64,000 nt of DNA from Pseudescherichia sp031998825 (GTDB lineage: Bacteria; Pseudomonadota; Gammaproteobacteria; Enterobacterales; Enterobacteriaceae), in contig NZ_DAMACX010000002.1 of assembly GCF_031998825.1 (NCBI RefSeq), positions 1-64,000 on the forward strand, in the 5' to 3' direction. The position numbers and the translations under genes are program-made. Position 1 is the stretch's first letter. Every line of letters begins with the position of its first letter. Below, one piece after another: positions 18,449 to 27,111 of this stretch. Below the pieces are notes generated by a model. The model worked only from the letters and a program-made list of their open reading frames with translations. It made no database searches and had not been told where the DNA came from.

Positions 18449-18793
18449 GTGAAATATCTACTCATTTTCTTACTGGTGTTAGCAATCTTTGTCGTTTCCG
18501 TCACGCTGGGTGCGCAAAACGATCAACAGGTGACGTTCAATTTCCTGCTGGCGCAGGGGGAGTACCGTATCTCTACGCTGCTGGCGGTCCTGTTTGCAGC
18601 GGGCTTTGCTATCGGCTGGCTGATCTGCGGTCTTTTCTGGCTGCGCGTGCGGGTCTCTCTGGCGCGGGCAGAGCGTAAGATTAAACGTCTCGAACAGCAA
18701 ATCGCCCCTGCAACGACGGCCCCTGTAACGACGGCCCCTGCAACGAATAGCGTTCCGGTAACGACCGCTACGACTCCGGCCGTCAAGGAATAA
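18449..18793 (+). CDS. lapA: Lipopolysaccharide assembly protein A
   Basis: Small inner-membrane protein that works with LapB in control of LPS synthesis. Two transmembrane segments lie at about residues 2-20 and 42-64, followed by a basic helix (RVRVSLARAERKIKRLEQQ) and a Thr/Ala/Pro-rich tail. The GTG at 18449 gives the E. coli N-terminus (KYLLIFLLVLAIF). At 114 residues it is about 12 longer than E. coli because the tail contains a 15-base tandem repeat (18705-18746). It is followed six bases later by lapB. Confidence 0.94.
   Translation: MKYLLIFLLVLAIFVVSVTLGAQNDQQVTFNFLLAQGEYRISTLLAVLFAAGFAIGWLICGLFWLRVRVSLARAERKIKRLEQQIAPATTAPVTTAPATNSVPVTTATTPAVKE
18705..18746 (+). repeat. 15-base in-frame tandem repeat in the lapA tail
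   Basis: Almost three copies of a unit close to CCCCTGCAACGACGG: the first at 18705-18719, the second at 18720-18734 with one C-to-T change, and a partial third at 18735-18746. It encodes Pro-Ala/Val-Thr-Thr-Ala units. Copy number could vary by slippage without a frameshift. Confidence 0.85.
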
Positions 18794-18799
18794 CAGGCT

Positions 18800-19969
18800 A
18801 TGCTGGAGCTGTTGTTTCTGCTGTTACCTGTAGCAGCCGCCTACGGCTGGTATATGGGCCGCAGAAGTGCGCAACAAACAAAGCAGGATGAGGCCAACCG
18901 GCTGTCACGTGATTACGTCGCCGGCGTCAACTTCCTGCTCAGTAACCAACAGGACAAGGCGGTTGATCTGTTCCTCGACATGCTTAAAGAGGATACCGGC
19001 ACCGTTGAGGCGCATCTTACCCTGGGCAACCTGTTCCGCTCCCGGGGCGAGGTAGATCGCGCCATTCGCATCCATCAAACCCTGATGGAGAGCGCTTCCC
19101 TCTCCTACGATCAGCGCCTGCTGGCGGTGCAGCAGCTTGGACGCGACTACATGGCCGCTGGCATGTACGATCGTGCCGAAGATATGTTCAACCAGCTGGT
19201 GGACGAAACCGATTTTCGCATCGGGGCGCTACAGCAGCTTCTGCAGATCTACCAGGCCACCAGCGAGTGGCAAAAGGCGATCGACGTGGCCGAGCGGCTG
19301 GTTAAGCTGGGTAAAGATAAACAGCGTGGCGAAATTGCCCATTTTTACTGCGAGCTTGCGCTACAGCAGATGGGCAACGACGATATGGATCGCGCGATGG
19401 CGCTGCTGAAGAAAGGCGCTGCTGCCGACCGCTCCAGCCCACGCGTCTCCATTATGATGGGGCGCGTGCTGATGGCGAAAGGCGACTACGCTAAAGCGGT
19501 AGAAAGCCTGCTGCGGGTGATCGACCAGGATAAAGAGCTGGTCAGCGAAACCCTGGAGATGCTGCAAACCTGCTATCTGCAGCTGGGCAAAACCGAGGAG
19601 TGGGCCGAGTTTCTCACCCGCTGCGTTGAAGAGAACGTCGGTGCGACTGCCGATCTGATGCTGGCAGAAATTATCGATCGGAACGAAGGTCAGGATCAGG
19701 CCCAGGTGGCGGTAACCCGCCAGCTGCAGCGTCACCCGACGATGCGCGTTTTCCATAAGCTGATGGATTACCATCTTCACGATGCTGAAGAGGGGCGGGC
19801 AAAAGAGAGCCTGATGGCGCTGCGTGACATGGTGGGAGAACAGATCCGCAGCAAGCCGCGCTACCGCTGTCAGAAGTGTGGTTTTACGGCCTACACCATG
19901 TACTGGCACTGTCCCTCCTGTCGTGCATGGTCAACGGTGAAGCCAATTCGCGGTCTCGACGGCCAGTAA
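18800..19969 (+). CDS. lapB: Lipopolysaccharide assembly protein B
   Basis: Membrane-anchored adaptor that controls LpxC degradation by FtsH and thereby LPS amount. There is one N-terminal membrane helix (MLELLFLLLPVAAAYGWYMG), then a long run of TPR helices through the middle, and a C-terminal rubredoxin-like metal domain with CQKCGF and CPSCRAW. At 389 residues it matches E. coli. It is cotranscribed with lapA. Confidence 0.97.
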   Translation: MLELLFLLLPVAAAYGWYMGRRSAQQTKQDEANRLSRDYVAGVNFLLSNQQDKAVDLFLDMLKEDTGTVEAHLTLGNLFRSRGEVDRAIRIHQTLMESASLSYDQRLLAVQQLGRDYMAAGMYDRAEDMFNQLVDETDFRIGALQQLLQIYQATSEWQKAIDVAERLVKLGKDKQRGEIAHFYCELALQQMGNDDMDRAMALLKKGAAADRSSPRVSIMMGRVLMAKGDYAKAVESLLRVIDQDKELVSETLEMLQTCYLQLGKTEEWAEFLTRCVEENVGATADLMLAEIIDRNEGQDQAQVAVTRQLQRHPTMRVFHKLMDYHLHDAEEGRAKESLMALRDMVGEQIRSKPRYRCQKCGFTAYTMYWHCPSCRAWSTVKPIRGLDGQ

Positions 19970-20150
19970 TTTAAAAAAAGATCCTCTTTAGTTACAACAT
20001 ACTTTTATAACCTCTTCTCAGAACAAGCACCGAGCCAACCAGGTCAGTCAGCGAAAAATGCGCCCTGTCAATTTTTCGCGCTCGCAGTTAGAATGCTGCC
20101 CGTTTATTCCGTTTGCGCCCGCGCGTGCTCATCAACAAGAAGGTCTGGTC

Positions 20151-20888
20151 ATGACGTCTACTGCTTCATCTTCTTCCCCATCTCTGTGCCACTCTCCCGT
20201 TGTTGTCGCCCTGGACTATGCCAGCCGCGATCTCGCCCTGGAGTTTGTCGATCGCATTAATCCCACCGACTGCCGTCTGAAGGTAGGCAAAGAGATGTTT
20301 ACCCGTTTCGGGCCGCAGTTTGTGCGCGATCTTCACCAGCGCGGCTTCGAGGTGTTTCTCGATCTGAAGTTTCATGACATTCCCAATACCGCTGCTCATG
20401 CGGTAGCCGCCGCAGCCGATCTCGGCGTCTGGATGGTCAATGTCCATGCCTCCGGCGGCGCGCGCATGATGAGCGCAGCCCGTGAGGCGCTGGTGCCGTT
20501 TGGCAAAGACGCGCCGCTGCTTATTGCCGTTACGGTGTTGACCAGCATGGAAGCCAGCGATCTGCTTGACCTGGGCATCACCAGCACGCCTGCCGAGCAC
20601 GCCGAGCGCCTGGCGCGCCTGACGAAGCAGTGTGGTCTGGATGGCGTTGTCTGCTCTGCACAAGAGGCGGTGCGCTTCAAGAGCGTGCTGGGGCACGAAT
20701 TTAAGCTGGTGACGCCAGGGATCCGCCCTGAAGGCAGCGAGGTGGGCGATCAGCGCCGCATCATGACCCCGCAGCAGGCGCTGGTAGCGGGGGTGGACTA
20801 TATGGTTATCGGTCGGCCGGTGACCCAGTCTGCCGATCCTGCCCAGACCCTTAACGCTATTAACGCGTCGCTAAACGTGGGGGCGTAA
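20151..20888 (+). CDS. pyrF: Orotidine 5'-phosphate decarboxylase
   Basis: Last step of UMP synthesis. The catalytic signature DLKFHDIPNT with the DxKxxD residues lies at about residues 69-78, and GVDYMVIGRPVT near the end binds phosphate. 245 residues from the ATG at 20151, the E. coli length; the frame extends to 20058 without support. The stop codon TAA shares its last base with the ATG of yciH. Confidence 0.97.
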   Translation: MTSTASSSSPSLCHSPVVVALDYASRDLALEFVDRINPTDCRLKVGKEMFTRFGPQFVRDLHQRGFEVFLDLKFHDIPNTAAHAVAAAADLGVWMVNVHASGGARMMSAAREALVPFGKDAPLLIAVTVLTSMEASDLLDLGITSTPAEHAERLARLTKQCGLDGVVCSAQEAVRFKSVLGHEFKLVTPGIRPEGSEVGDQRRIMTPQQALVAGVDYMVIGRPVTQSADPAQTLNAINASLNVGA

Positions 20889-21214
20889 TGAAAGAGAGCA
20901 ACAGCCGTTTAGTCTATTCTACTGAAACCGGGCGTATCGATGAGCCAAAAGCGGCCCCTGAACGGCCAAAAGGCGATGGCATTGTGCGTATTCAGCGGCA
21001 AACCAGCGGACGTAAAGGTAAAGGCGTCTGCCTGATTACCGGCGTTGAGGGCGATGATGAATCCCTGAATAAGCTGGCAGCCGAGCTGAAAAAGAAGTGT
21101 GGATGCGGCGGATCGGTGAAAGAGGGCGTCATTGAAATTCAGGGTGACAAGCGCGATCTGCTTAAAACATTACTTGAAGCCAAAGGAATGAAGGTGAAAC
21201 TGGCGGGTGGCTAA
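20888..21214 (+). CDS. yciH: YciH, SUI1/eIF1-like translation factor
   Basis: A 108-residue bacterial homologue of eukaryotic initiation factor 1. The SUI1 domain is at about residues 35-105, including GRKGKGVCLITG and KKKCGCGGSVK. In E. coli the protein can affect start-site fidelity in vitro, but its role in the cell is not settled. It overlaps the pyrF stop by one base, so the two are cotranslated. Confidence 0.95.
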   Translation: MKESNSRLVYSTETGRIDEPKAAPERPKGDGIVRIQRQTSGRKGKGVCLITGVEGDDESLNKLAAELKKKCGCGGSVKEGVIEIQGDKRDLLKTLLEAKGMKVKLAGG

Positions 21215-21226
21215 TGCCCAATAAAT

Positions 21227-21254
21227 AAGCCACGGCGTTTGCCGTGGCCTTATA
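21227..21254 (+). terminator. Terminator after yciH
   Basis: GCCACGGC (21229-21236) and GCCGTGGC (21241-21248) form a perfect 8-bp stem with loop GTTT, followed by a weak T-rich tail CTTATAT. It closes the pyrF-yciH unit. Confidence 0.75.
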
Positions 21255-21345
21255 TCTGTACTGCGTAATTCAGATCTGCAAGAAAGTATTATGGCGTTAC
21301 CAGAACGCTTTATTCGTTCTTTTAAAGACCTGCTACGTCGTATAA

Positions 21346-21561
21346 TTAATCGACCTGATGACCGATAATCCCGCCTACCGCTGCGCCACCCAGGGTACCC
21401 AGGGTGCTGCCATCGGTTAAGACTGAGCCACCGATTGCACCTGCGCCGGCACCGATAGCGGTGTTACGATCGCGTTTGGACCAGTTTGAACATGCGCTCA
21501 GAGACATTGCCAGTGTGACAGCCAGTACGACAGTTGCCGCTTTTTTGCTCGATAACATCAT
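21346..21561 (-). CDS. osmB: Osmotically inducible lipoprotein OsmB
   Basis: A 71-residue outer-membrane lipoprotein. The signal peptide with lipobox LSAC at Cys24 is followed by a positively charged SNWSKRDRN segment and a glycine-zipper (GAGAGAIGGSVL, GTLGGAAVGGIIG). Near-identical to E. coli OsmB, which is induced by high osmolarity and stationary phase. Start at 21561 is placed by AGGAG eight bases upstream. Confidence 0.96.
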   Translation of the reverse strand: MMLSSKKAATVVLAVTLAMSLSACSNWSKRDRNTAIGAGAGAIGGSVLTDGSTLGTLGGAAVGGIIGHQVD

Positions 21562-21836
21562 AATACTTTCTCCTGAAATTTCGATTCACGGAAAGAAATC
21601 TCTTTAAGTATAGTGCGGTTATGACACACTAAAGTCTTTTTCCGTAAATTATGTTACACAGTTGTTACTGGAAACCGCGCCTCAGCGAGGCGAGTGATAG
21701 TTACATCCTGTTATATCGCTGAACATAATTTTACTTCTTGCCCGTCAGGCAGACAGGTAAAAAGTCTTAATTGAACCGTCAGAAAAGTCTCATAGATGAG
21801 GGAGATAGCCCACTTTCATGGGCTAAAAAAGCGTTA

Positions 21837-22592
21837 GCGCGTGCGGGGGGATTTGACGATATCGACATGCACGCCAGCCTGCTCCAGCTCGCGCTGTGTA
21901 GCAGGGTTAAGCCTGTCATCGGTGATCACTCTGTTAAAAGGGTTATTTTGACCAAGCGGGTAGGGGTGAACCGCGCCAAACTTTGAGCTATCGGTCAGCA
22001 CAATGGCTTCACATCCCTTCTCGAGCACGGCGTTTACGACGTCGGCGCGCATCATATCCCGCCCGGTAAAACCGGTCTCAGGCTGCCAGCCATCTATGCC
22101 AATAAAGGCCTTACTGAAGTGTACCTGGGCAATATACTGGCGCGTCAGTGGGCCTACCATGCTCTCGCTTTTTTTCTGGTAGATGCCGCCAAGCAGGATC
22201 ACCTCACAGGGCGTCTCTTTCAGTAGATGGGCAATATAGCTGCTCACCGTAATAATAGTGATATCTTTTTGCTCTGCGAGGGTACGCGCCAGCAGCGCAT
22301 TGCTGCTGCCGTTTTCAATAAATATCGTTTCCCCCGGCTCTACCGTAGAAGCAGCAAATTCCGCCAGCTCGCGCTTAAGGGCAAAATTATTAAGCATCCG
22401 GGTTTCTACATCGTCGCTTTCCAGCGGCACGGCGTAGCCGTGGGTACGACGCAAATAGCTCTGCTTCTCCAGCGTATTCAGATCCTGACGGATAGTGACT
22501 TCAGAAACGCCGGTTGTTCTAGCCAGGTCGGTTACGCTGACCCGGCCCTTATCAATTACCATCTGCAAAATAGTTTGTTGTCGGGAATTCAT
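21837..22592 (-). CDS. yciT: DeoR-family transcriptional regulator YciT
   Basis: DeoR-type repressor of about 252 residues. The N-terminal HTH (SVTDLARTTGVSEVTIRQDL) is followed by a sugar-phosphate isomerase-like sensor domain with IENGSSNALLARTL and GIDGWQPETGFTGRDMM. The ATG at 22592 matches the E. coli start; six more codons upstream are in frame. The reading frame closes with TAA at 21834-21836. Its C-terminal 20 residues differ from E. coli YciT. Its inducer is unknown; in E. coli it was linked to osmotic stress. Confidence 0.92.
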
Positions 22593-22597
22593 TGCGA

Positions 22598-22780
22598 TTA
22601 AATTTCCCACGGCGTTTTAGGTGAATTTTGCCCTTGCGCCTGCTCTGCATCGTTCAGTGCCAGAAGCTCTGCCTTGAGAATTTCAAGATTATGAATGGCA
22701 GAGTGATAATCACCGGCAACCAGAATATCGAGCACGGTATCAATGCGTCCTGCCAGTTGCTTTGCGTCGATGTCAGCCAT
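22598..22780 (-). CDS. yciZ: UPF0509 family protein YciZ
   Basis: A 60-residue protein matching E. coli YciZ, especially in RIDTVLDILVAGDYHSAIHN and the C-terminal PWEI. Function unknown. Two adjacent ATG codons (22783 and 22780) follow AGGAG; the second has the better spacing. A longer frame to 22864 is AT-rich upstream sequence. It ends just before yciT, which suggests cotranscription. Confidence 0.88.
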   Translation of the reverse strand: MADIDAKQLAGRIDTVLDILVAGDYHSAIHNLEILKAELLALNDAEQAQGQNSPKTPWEI

Positions 22781-22895
22781 CATGTCACTCCTGATTGAAA
22801 AGGTAATAAATTTTATGATGCAAAAAATAGTGTAAAAAGAGAAGGAGAAAAAAATAAATCTCAAAAAAGCATAAGCAACCGAAATAAAGTGATGG

Positions 22896-24887
22896 CTAAC
22901 GCATTTTTCGCGTCAGATAACGCTTATACCAGCGCTCAAATGCAGCCGCAGGCATAGGCTTGGCAAAGTGAAATCCCTGGCGTTCGTTGACGCCGTTTTT
23001 CGTCAAAAAGGCATCCTCTTTGGCGCTCTCAACGCCCTCGGCTATCACCTGCAGGTTCAGCGCCTGTGCCACGGCGACGATGGCCCGTACCAACGACTGC
23101 GAGACGGAGTGCTTATGCACGTCGCGCACAAAGGACTGGTCGAGCTTGATGGCATCAATGGGGATGCGCGCCAGCTGCGACAGCGACGAGTAGCCGGTAC
23201 CAAAATCATCGAGATGCACCTGTGCCCCCAGGGCGCTGAACTGCTCAATCACCGACAGGGCCAGCTCCTCGTTTTCAATCAGGCAGCTTTCGGTTAGCTC
23301 AACGTCGATTGGGCTGTATTCAAAATGCAGATCGTTAAGCGCCTGCCTGAGATCGCTGCAGAGTGTCTGGTCCGCCAGCTGACGTGCGGAGAGGTTCACC
23401 GCCACGCGCATGTTTAACCCCTTGTCTCGCCACTTAGCGACCTGCTGCAATACGTCGAGCATGATCCAGCGCCCCAGAGGGACGATCAGACCGGACTCCT
23501 CGGCATAGGAGATGAACTCGGTAGGGGCGAGAAGGCCACGCTCCGGGGACTGCCAGCGCACCAGCGCCTCCAGGCTGCGGATCTCCCCGCGCCATGTCAC
23601 CTTGGGCTGGTAGTAGATCACCAGTTGATTATCGTCCAGCGCCTTGCGCAGGTTAGTGTCCAGCCACAGATACTCAAAGACGCGCTGGTTCATCTCTGGG
23701 GTAAACACGCAAAACTTACCCCGGCCGCTCTCTTTCGCCGTATACATGGCGGTATCGGCGTTGCGGATCACGCTCTCCCGGTCCTTACCGTGTTGGGGAG
23801 CCAGCGAAATGCCCAGCGAGCATCCCGAATGGACTTCAATAAGCCCGATGCGGAAGGGCTGGCGCAGACGGGTTAAGATCCTCGATGCCATCGCCTCCAG
23901 CGCGCCCTGCGAGGTTTTCGTCGCCAGCACGATAAATTCATCGCCCCCGAGCCTTGCCAGTACCTGGCCCTCGTCCAGACAGCTTAAAATGGCCAGCGCA
24001 ACCGCCTGCAAAAGCTGATCGCCAAACATATGCCCGTAGGCGTCGTTTACCTTTTTGAAATTATCGAGATCGAGATAGACAATACCCACCTGGGTGTCAC
24101 CCCGTTTCGCAATGGCGTCGCTCACAAGCTCGTTGATAGCATTGCGGTTAGGCAGACCGGTTACGGTGTCGGTATTTGCGAGCACGCGCAGACGCTCCTG
24201 GGCGCGACGCTCCTCAGTAATATCGGTCCCGGAGCAGATAAGAAATATTTCATTTTTACCGCTGCCGCTGTGGACGAATTTATTGCGGAAGAGAAACAGC
24301 CGCTGTCCTTTGCGCGTTTTAATCCAGCGCTCAGCTTCGTACGAGCTACCGCTAAGAAAAAAGTTAGCAATATTGCGTCGTGACGCGACGGCCTCTTTGC
24401 GGCTCATGAATAGGGTAAAAACGTTCTGGCCAATAACCTCTTTCTCGCGCATACCGGTATACTCTTCGCATAGCCGGTTAAAGCGCTGGATATTGCCATG
24501 GCGATCGAGAATAACAATCACCGAGTGGGCTTCAGAGACCACCTGTTCAGCAAAAGAGAAGCCCTGAGCGCTATCCCGGGTTACGGTAGAGGTATCGTTC
24601 CAGGAGGAGGCGGTGCCCGCCCACTCTGTATGACTGATTTTTCGGCCAACCAGGTGCAGGGGCACGTCGCTGCCCAACAGGGGTAGGGTAGTGGTCACGC
24701 TGGAGGTGATCACCGTCATGGCCCTGATCTGCTCGGCCTGCTCATCGTTAAGCGTTATCGTCTGGCTTATTTCGGCGTTTTCACTTGCGGCAAGCTGTAG
24801 CGCATTGCTGTCGGCTGAGAGTCGCCAGAATGGGCTACTTGAACCCAAATAGCGAAACAGCACACTTTGATCCAAATCCTCTTTCAT
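22896..24887 (-). CDS. pdeR: c-di-GMP phosphodiesterase PdeR (PAS-GGDEF-EAL)
   Basis: The counterpart of E. coli PdeR/YciR/Gmr, a trigger enzyme that hydrolyses c-di-GMP and inhibits DgcM and MlrA, restraining csgD and curli. Order: N-terminal region with PAS (about 100-225, including HSVIVILDRHGNIQRFN), GGDEF domain with intact LGGDEF, EAL domain with SLEALVRW and DDFGTGYSS. 663 residues from the ATG at 24887 preceded by GGAGGAAGC. The frame extends to 24965 without similarity. It lies downstream of rnb, as in E. coli; dgcM is 37 kb away in this window. Confidence 0.95.
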   Translation of the reverse strand: MKEDLDQSVLFRYLGSSSPFWRLSADSNALQLAASENAEISQTITLNDEQAEQIRAMTVITSSVTTTLPLLGSDVPLHLVGRKISHTEWAGTASSWNDTSTVTRDSAQGFSFAEQVVSEAHSVIVILDRHGNIQRFNRLCEEYTGMREKEVIGQNVFTLFMSRKEAVASRRNIANFFLSGSSYEAERWIKTRKGQRLFLFRNKFVHSGSGKNEIFLICSGTDITEERRAQERLRVLANTDTVTGLPNRNAINELVSDAIAKRGDTQVGIVYLDLDNFKKVNDAYGHMFGDQLLQAVALAILSCLDEGQVLARLGGDEFIVLATKTSQGALEAMASRILTRLRQPFRIGLIEVHSGCSLGISLAPQHGKDRESVIRNADTAMYTAKESGRGKFCVFTPEMNQRVFEYLWLDTNLRKALDDNQLVIYYQPKVTWRGEIRSLEALVRWQSPERGLLAPTEFISYAEESGLIVPLGRWIMLDVLQQVAKWRDKGLNMRVAVNLSARQLADQTLCSDLRQALNDLHFEYSPIDVELTESCLIENEELALSVIEQFSALGAQVHLDDFGTGYSSLSQLARIPIDAIKLDQSFVRDVHKHSVSQSLVRAIVAVAQALNLQVIAEGVESAKEDAFLTKNGVNERQGFHFAKPMPAAAFERWYKRYLTRKMR

Positions 24888-25054
24888 GCTTCCTCCTGTC
24901 CTGCTGAACACGCTACGGTCACACATTTTAAGATCGACAAAGCCGCAAGGGTTATACCAGAACACGCTGTTTTTTCAGGCGATATTATAATATTTCTGCT
25001 TCAGCTAAAAATCAGAATTAGTGAAAATTTATTACATGAGGGAAGGGCAAAACG

Positions 25055-25085
25055 GTGTTGGCCTCGTCTATCACGAGGCCAACAC
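25055..25085 (-). terminator. Strong hairpin after rnb
   Basis: GTGTTGGCCTCG (25055-25066) and CGAGGCCAACAC (25074-25085) form a perfect 12-bp stem with a 7-base loop, immediately downstream of rnb on the minus strand. It is followed by CGTTTTGCCC, a short T tract, so it is a likely terminator or 3'-end stabiliser. Confidence 0.75.
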
Positions 25086-25098
25086 GGCACGGAGATAA

Positions 25099-27033
25099 TT
25101 AGGCCTGCGGGCGGGCAATAACGCTGCGCGTCTCCATGCGAACTTCAGCGATAGTGACATCAATCACATCACTCACTTTATACGCGGTTTCGCCTTTAAT
25201 CGTTACTGTACCGTTCTCCTGGCTGCAAACCATCTCATCACGCACGGCGTGCAGGAACGGAGCTGGAATAAACGCGACCGCGCCGTTGTCCACCAGACGC
25301 ACGCGCATACCGCCGCGGCTGATATCGATAATCTCAGCAGCAAAGCGGGTATCGGTTCCGGCTTTGTCCTTCAGGAAGCGGGCATACAGCCAGTCGCCGA
25401 CGTCACGCTCGGCCATACGGTTGAGACGACGGCGCTCGGCCATTTGCAAGGTAGCCTCATCCTGCGGACGGGCAACGGTTTCGTTTTTGATAATCGCTTT
25501 CAGCAGACGATGGTTGATCATATCGCCATACTTACGGATAGGCGAAGTCCAGGTCGCATAGGCGTCGAGGCCAAGACCGAAGTGAGGACCCGGCTCGGTG
25601 CTGATTTCAGCAAAGGACTGGAAACGGCGGATGCGGCTGTCGAGGAAACCTGAAGGCTGCGCATCGAGTTCACGGCGCAGCTTGCAGAAGCCTGCGAGGG
25701 TCAACACCTCTTCAGCATCGACATGCATGCCGTGCGTTTTCAGCAGCGCGGCCAGCGCTTCGCCATTCGCTGGATCGATCCCCAGATGGATGTTGTAGAT
25801 CCCGAAGCCCAGCTTATCGCGCAGAACGCGTGCCGCACAGATGTTGGCGGAGATCATCGACTCCTCCACGATGCGGTTAGCGATACGGCGCGGCTCGGCG
25901 ACAATATTCAGCACCTCGCCTTTATCACCCAGCACGAAGCGGTAGTCCGGGCGATCTTTAAACACCAGCGCGTGCTGGGTACGCCACTCGCTGCGGCTCA
26001 GGCAGACGCGGTGCAGGAGGCGGATCTGGTTAGCAATCGCCTCTGACGGCGGCTGCCAGCCTGCTTTGCCTTCCAGCCAGTCGGAGACGTCGTCATAAAC
26101 CAGCTTGGCTTTCGATTCGATGGTCGCGGCGAAGAAGGTGATATCCTCTTCAATAGTGCCGTCGGCGGCAATAATCATGCGGCAGGCGAGTACGGGACGC
26201 ACTTCCTGCGCCCGCAGGGAGCAGAGATCGTCTGACAGCTCGCGGGGCAGCATCGGGATGTTAAAGCCCGGCAGATAGTTGGTGAAAGCGCGTACTTTGG
26301 CGATATCGTCCAGCTTGCTGCCTTCGGCAATCCACGCGGTGGGATCGGCAATGGCTACGGTCAGCTGCAATTTATCGTCGGCCAGGGCTTCGACAAACAG
26401 AGCGTCATCCATATCTTCGGTGCTGGCGCTGTCGATAGTGACAAAGTCCAGAGCGGTCAGGTCGACACGCTCAAGTCCTTCGTCCAGCATCTCAGTGGCC
26501 ACGCCGTTCGGCGCCTCTTTCTCCAGATTGTGGCGGGCAAGGGTCACCCACCACGGCACGAAGTGGTCATCACCGAAGGTGATAAACTGCGTCAGCTCGG
26601 CGTAAAAGCCGCGATCGCCTTTCAGCGGATGGCGACGCATTTCGGCTACCGCCCAGTCGCCCTCTTTAAAATCATGCTCCACGCCGCGCATGGCCCGGCA
26701 GGGAATAGCCTCTTTCAACAACGGATGATCCGGTACAATAGAGAGACGATCGTCTTTTCTGTGTACTTTACCGACAAAACGGGTCAGGAACGGTTCGACA
26801 AGCTCTTCCGGCTCGGCGGATTCCCGATCTTTGTCACTGTGGATCACGGCGATCACGCGGTCGCCATGCATTACCTTTTTCATCTGCGGCGGCGGAATGA
26901 AATAGCTTTTCTGCCCGTCGACTTCAAGGAAGCCAAAGCCTTTTTCGGTGCCTTTTACGACGCCTTCCGCACGCGGCGTTTGGGAATGCAGTTGCTGTTT
27001 AAGCTGCGCTAGCAGCGGGTTGTCCTGGAACAT
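25099..27033 (-). CDS. rnb: Exoribonuclease II
   Basis: Processive 3'-5' hydrolytic RNase. It has two N-terminal cold-shock domains, the RNB catalytic domain with the aspartate cluster in TIDSASTEDMDDALFV (about residues 200-215), and a C-terminal S1 domain. Length is 644 residues, identical to E. coli. Transcribed alone or into pdeR. Confidence 0.98.
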   Translation of the reverse strand: MFQDNPLLAQLKQQLHSQTPRAEGVVKGTEKGFGFLEVDGQKSYFIPPPQMKKVMHGDRVIAVIHSDKDRESAEPEELVEPFLTRFVGKVHRKDDRLSIVPDHPLLKEAIPCRAMRGVEHDFKEGDWAVAEMRRHPLKGDRGFYAELTQFITFGDDHFVPWWVTLARHNLEKEAPNGVATEMLDEGLERVDLTALDFVTIDSASTEDMDDALFVEALADDKLQLTVAIADPTAWIAEGSKLDDIAKVRAFTNYLPGFNIPMLPRELSDDLCSLRAQEVRPVLACRMIIAADGTIEEDITFFAATIESKAKLVYDDVSDWLEGKAGWQPPSEAIANQIRLLHRVCLSRSEWRTQHALVFKDRPDYRFVLGDKGEVLNIVAEPRRIANRIVEESMISANICAARVLRDKLGFGIYNIHLGIDPANGEALAALLKTHGMHVDAEEVLTLAGFCKLRRELDAQPSGFLDSRIRRFQSFAEISTEPGPHFGLGLDAYATWTSPIRKYGDMINHRLLKAIIKNETVARPQDEATLQMAERRRLNRMAERDVGDWLYARFLKDKAGTDTRFAAEIIDISRGGMRVRLVDNGAVAFIPAPFLHAVRDEMVCSQENGTVTIKGETAYKVSDVIDVTIAEVRMETRSVIARPQA

Positions 27034-27111
27034 AATTTTATATTTTCGTGGCCATTAGAGCGGCTGACAGTTTTACGCGATTCTGGGTGTCGCAGCAAGC
27101 GCTGTTTCGCG

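Noticed and set aside
21806..21830. AGCCCA/TGGGCT stem near the yciT end as terminator
   Set aside because: On the plus strand it is followed by A residues, and on the minus strand the T tract precedes the stem.
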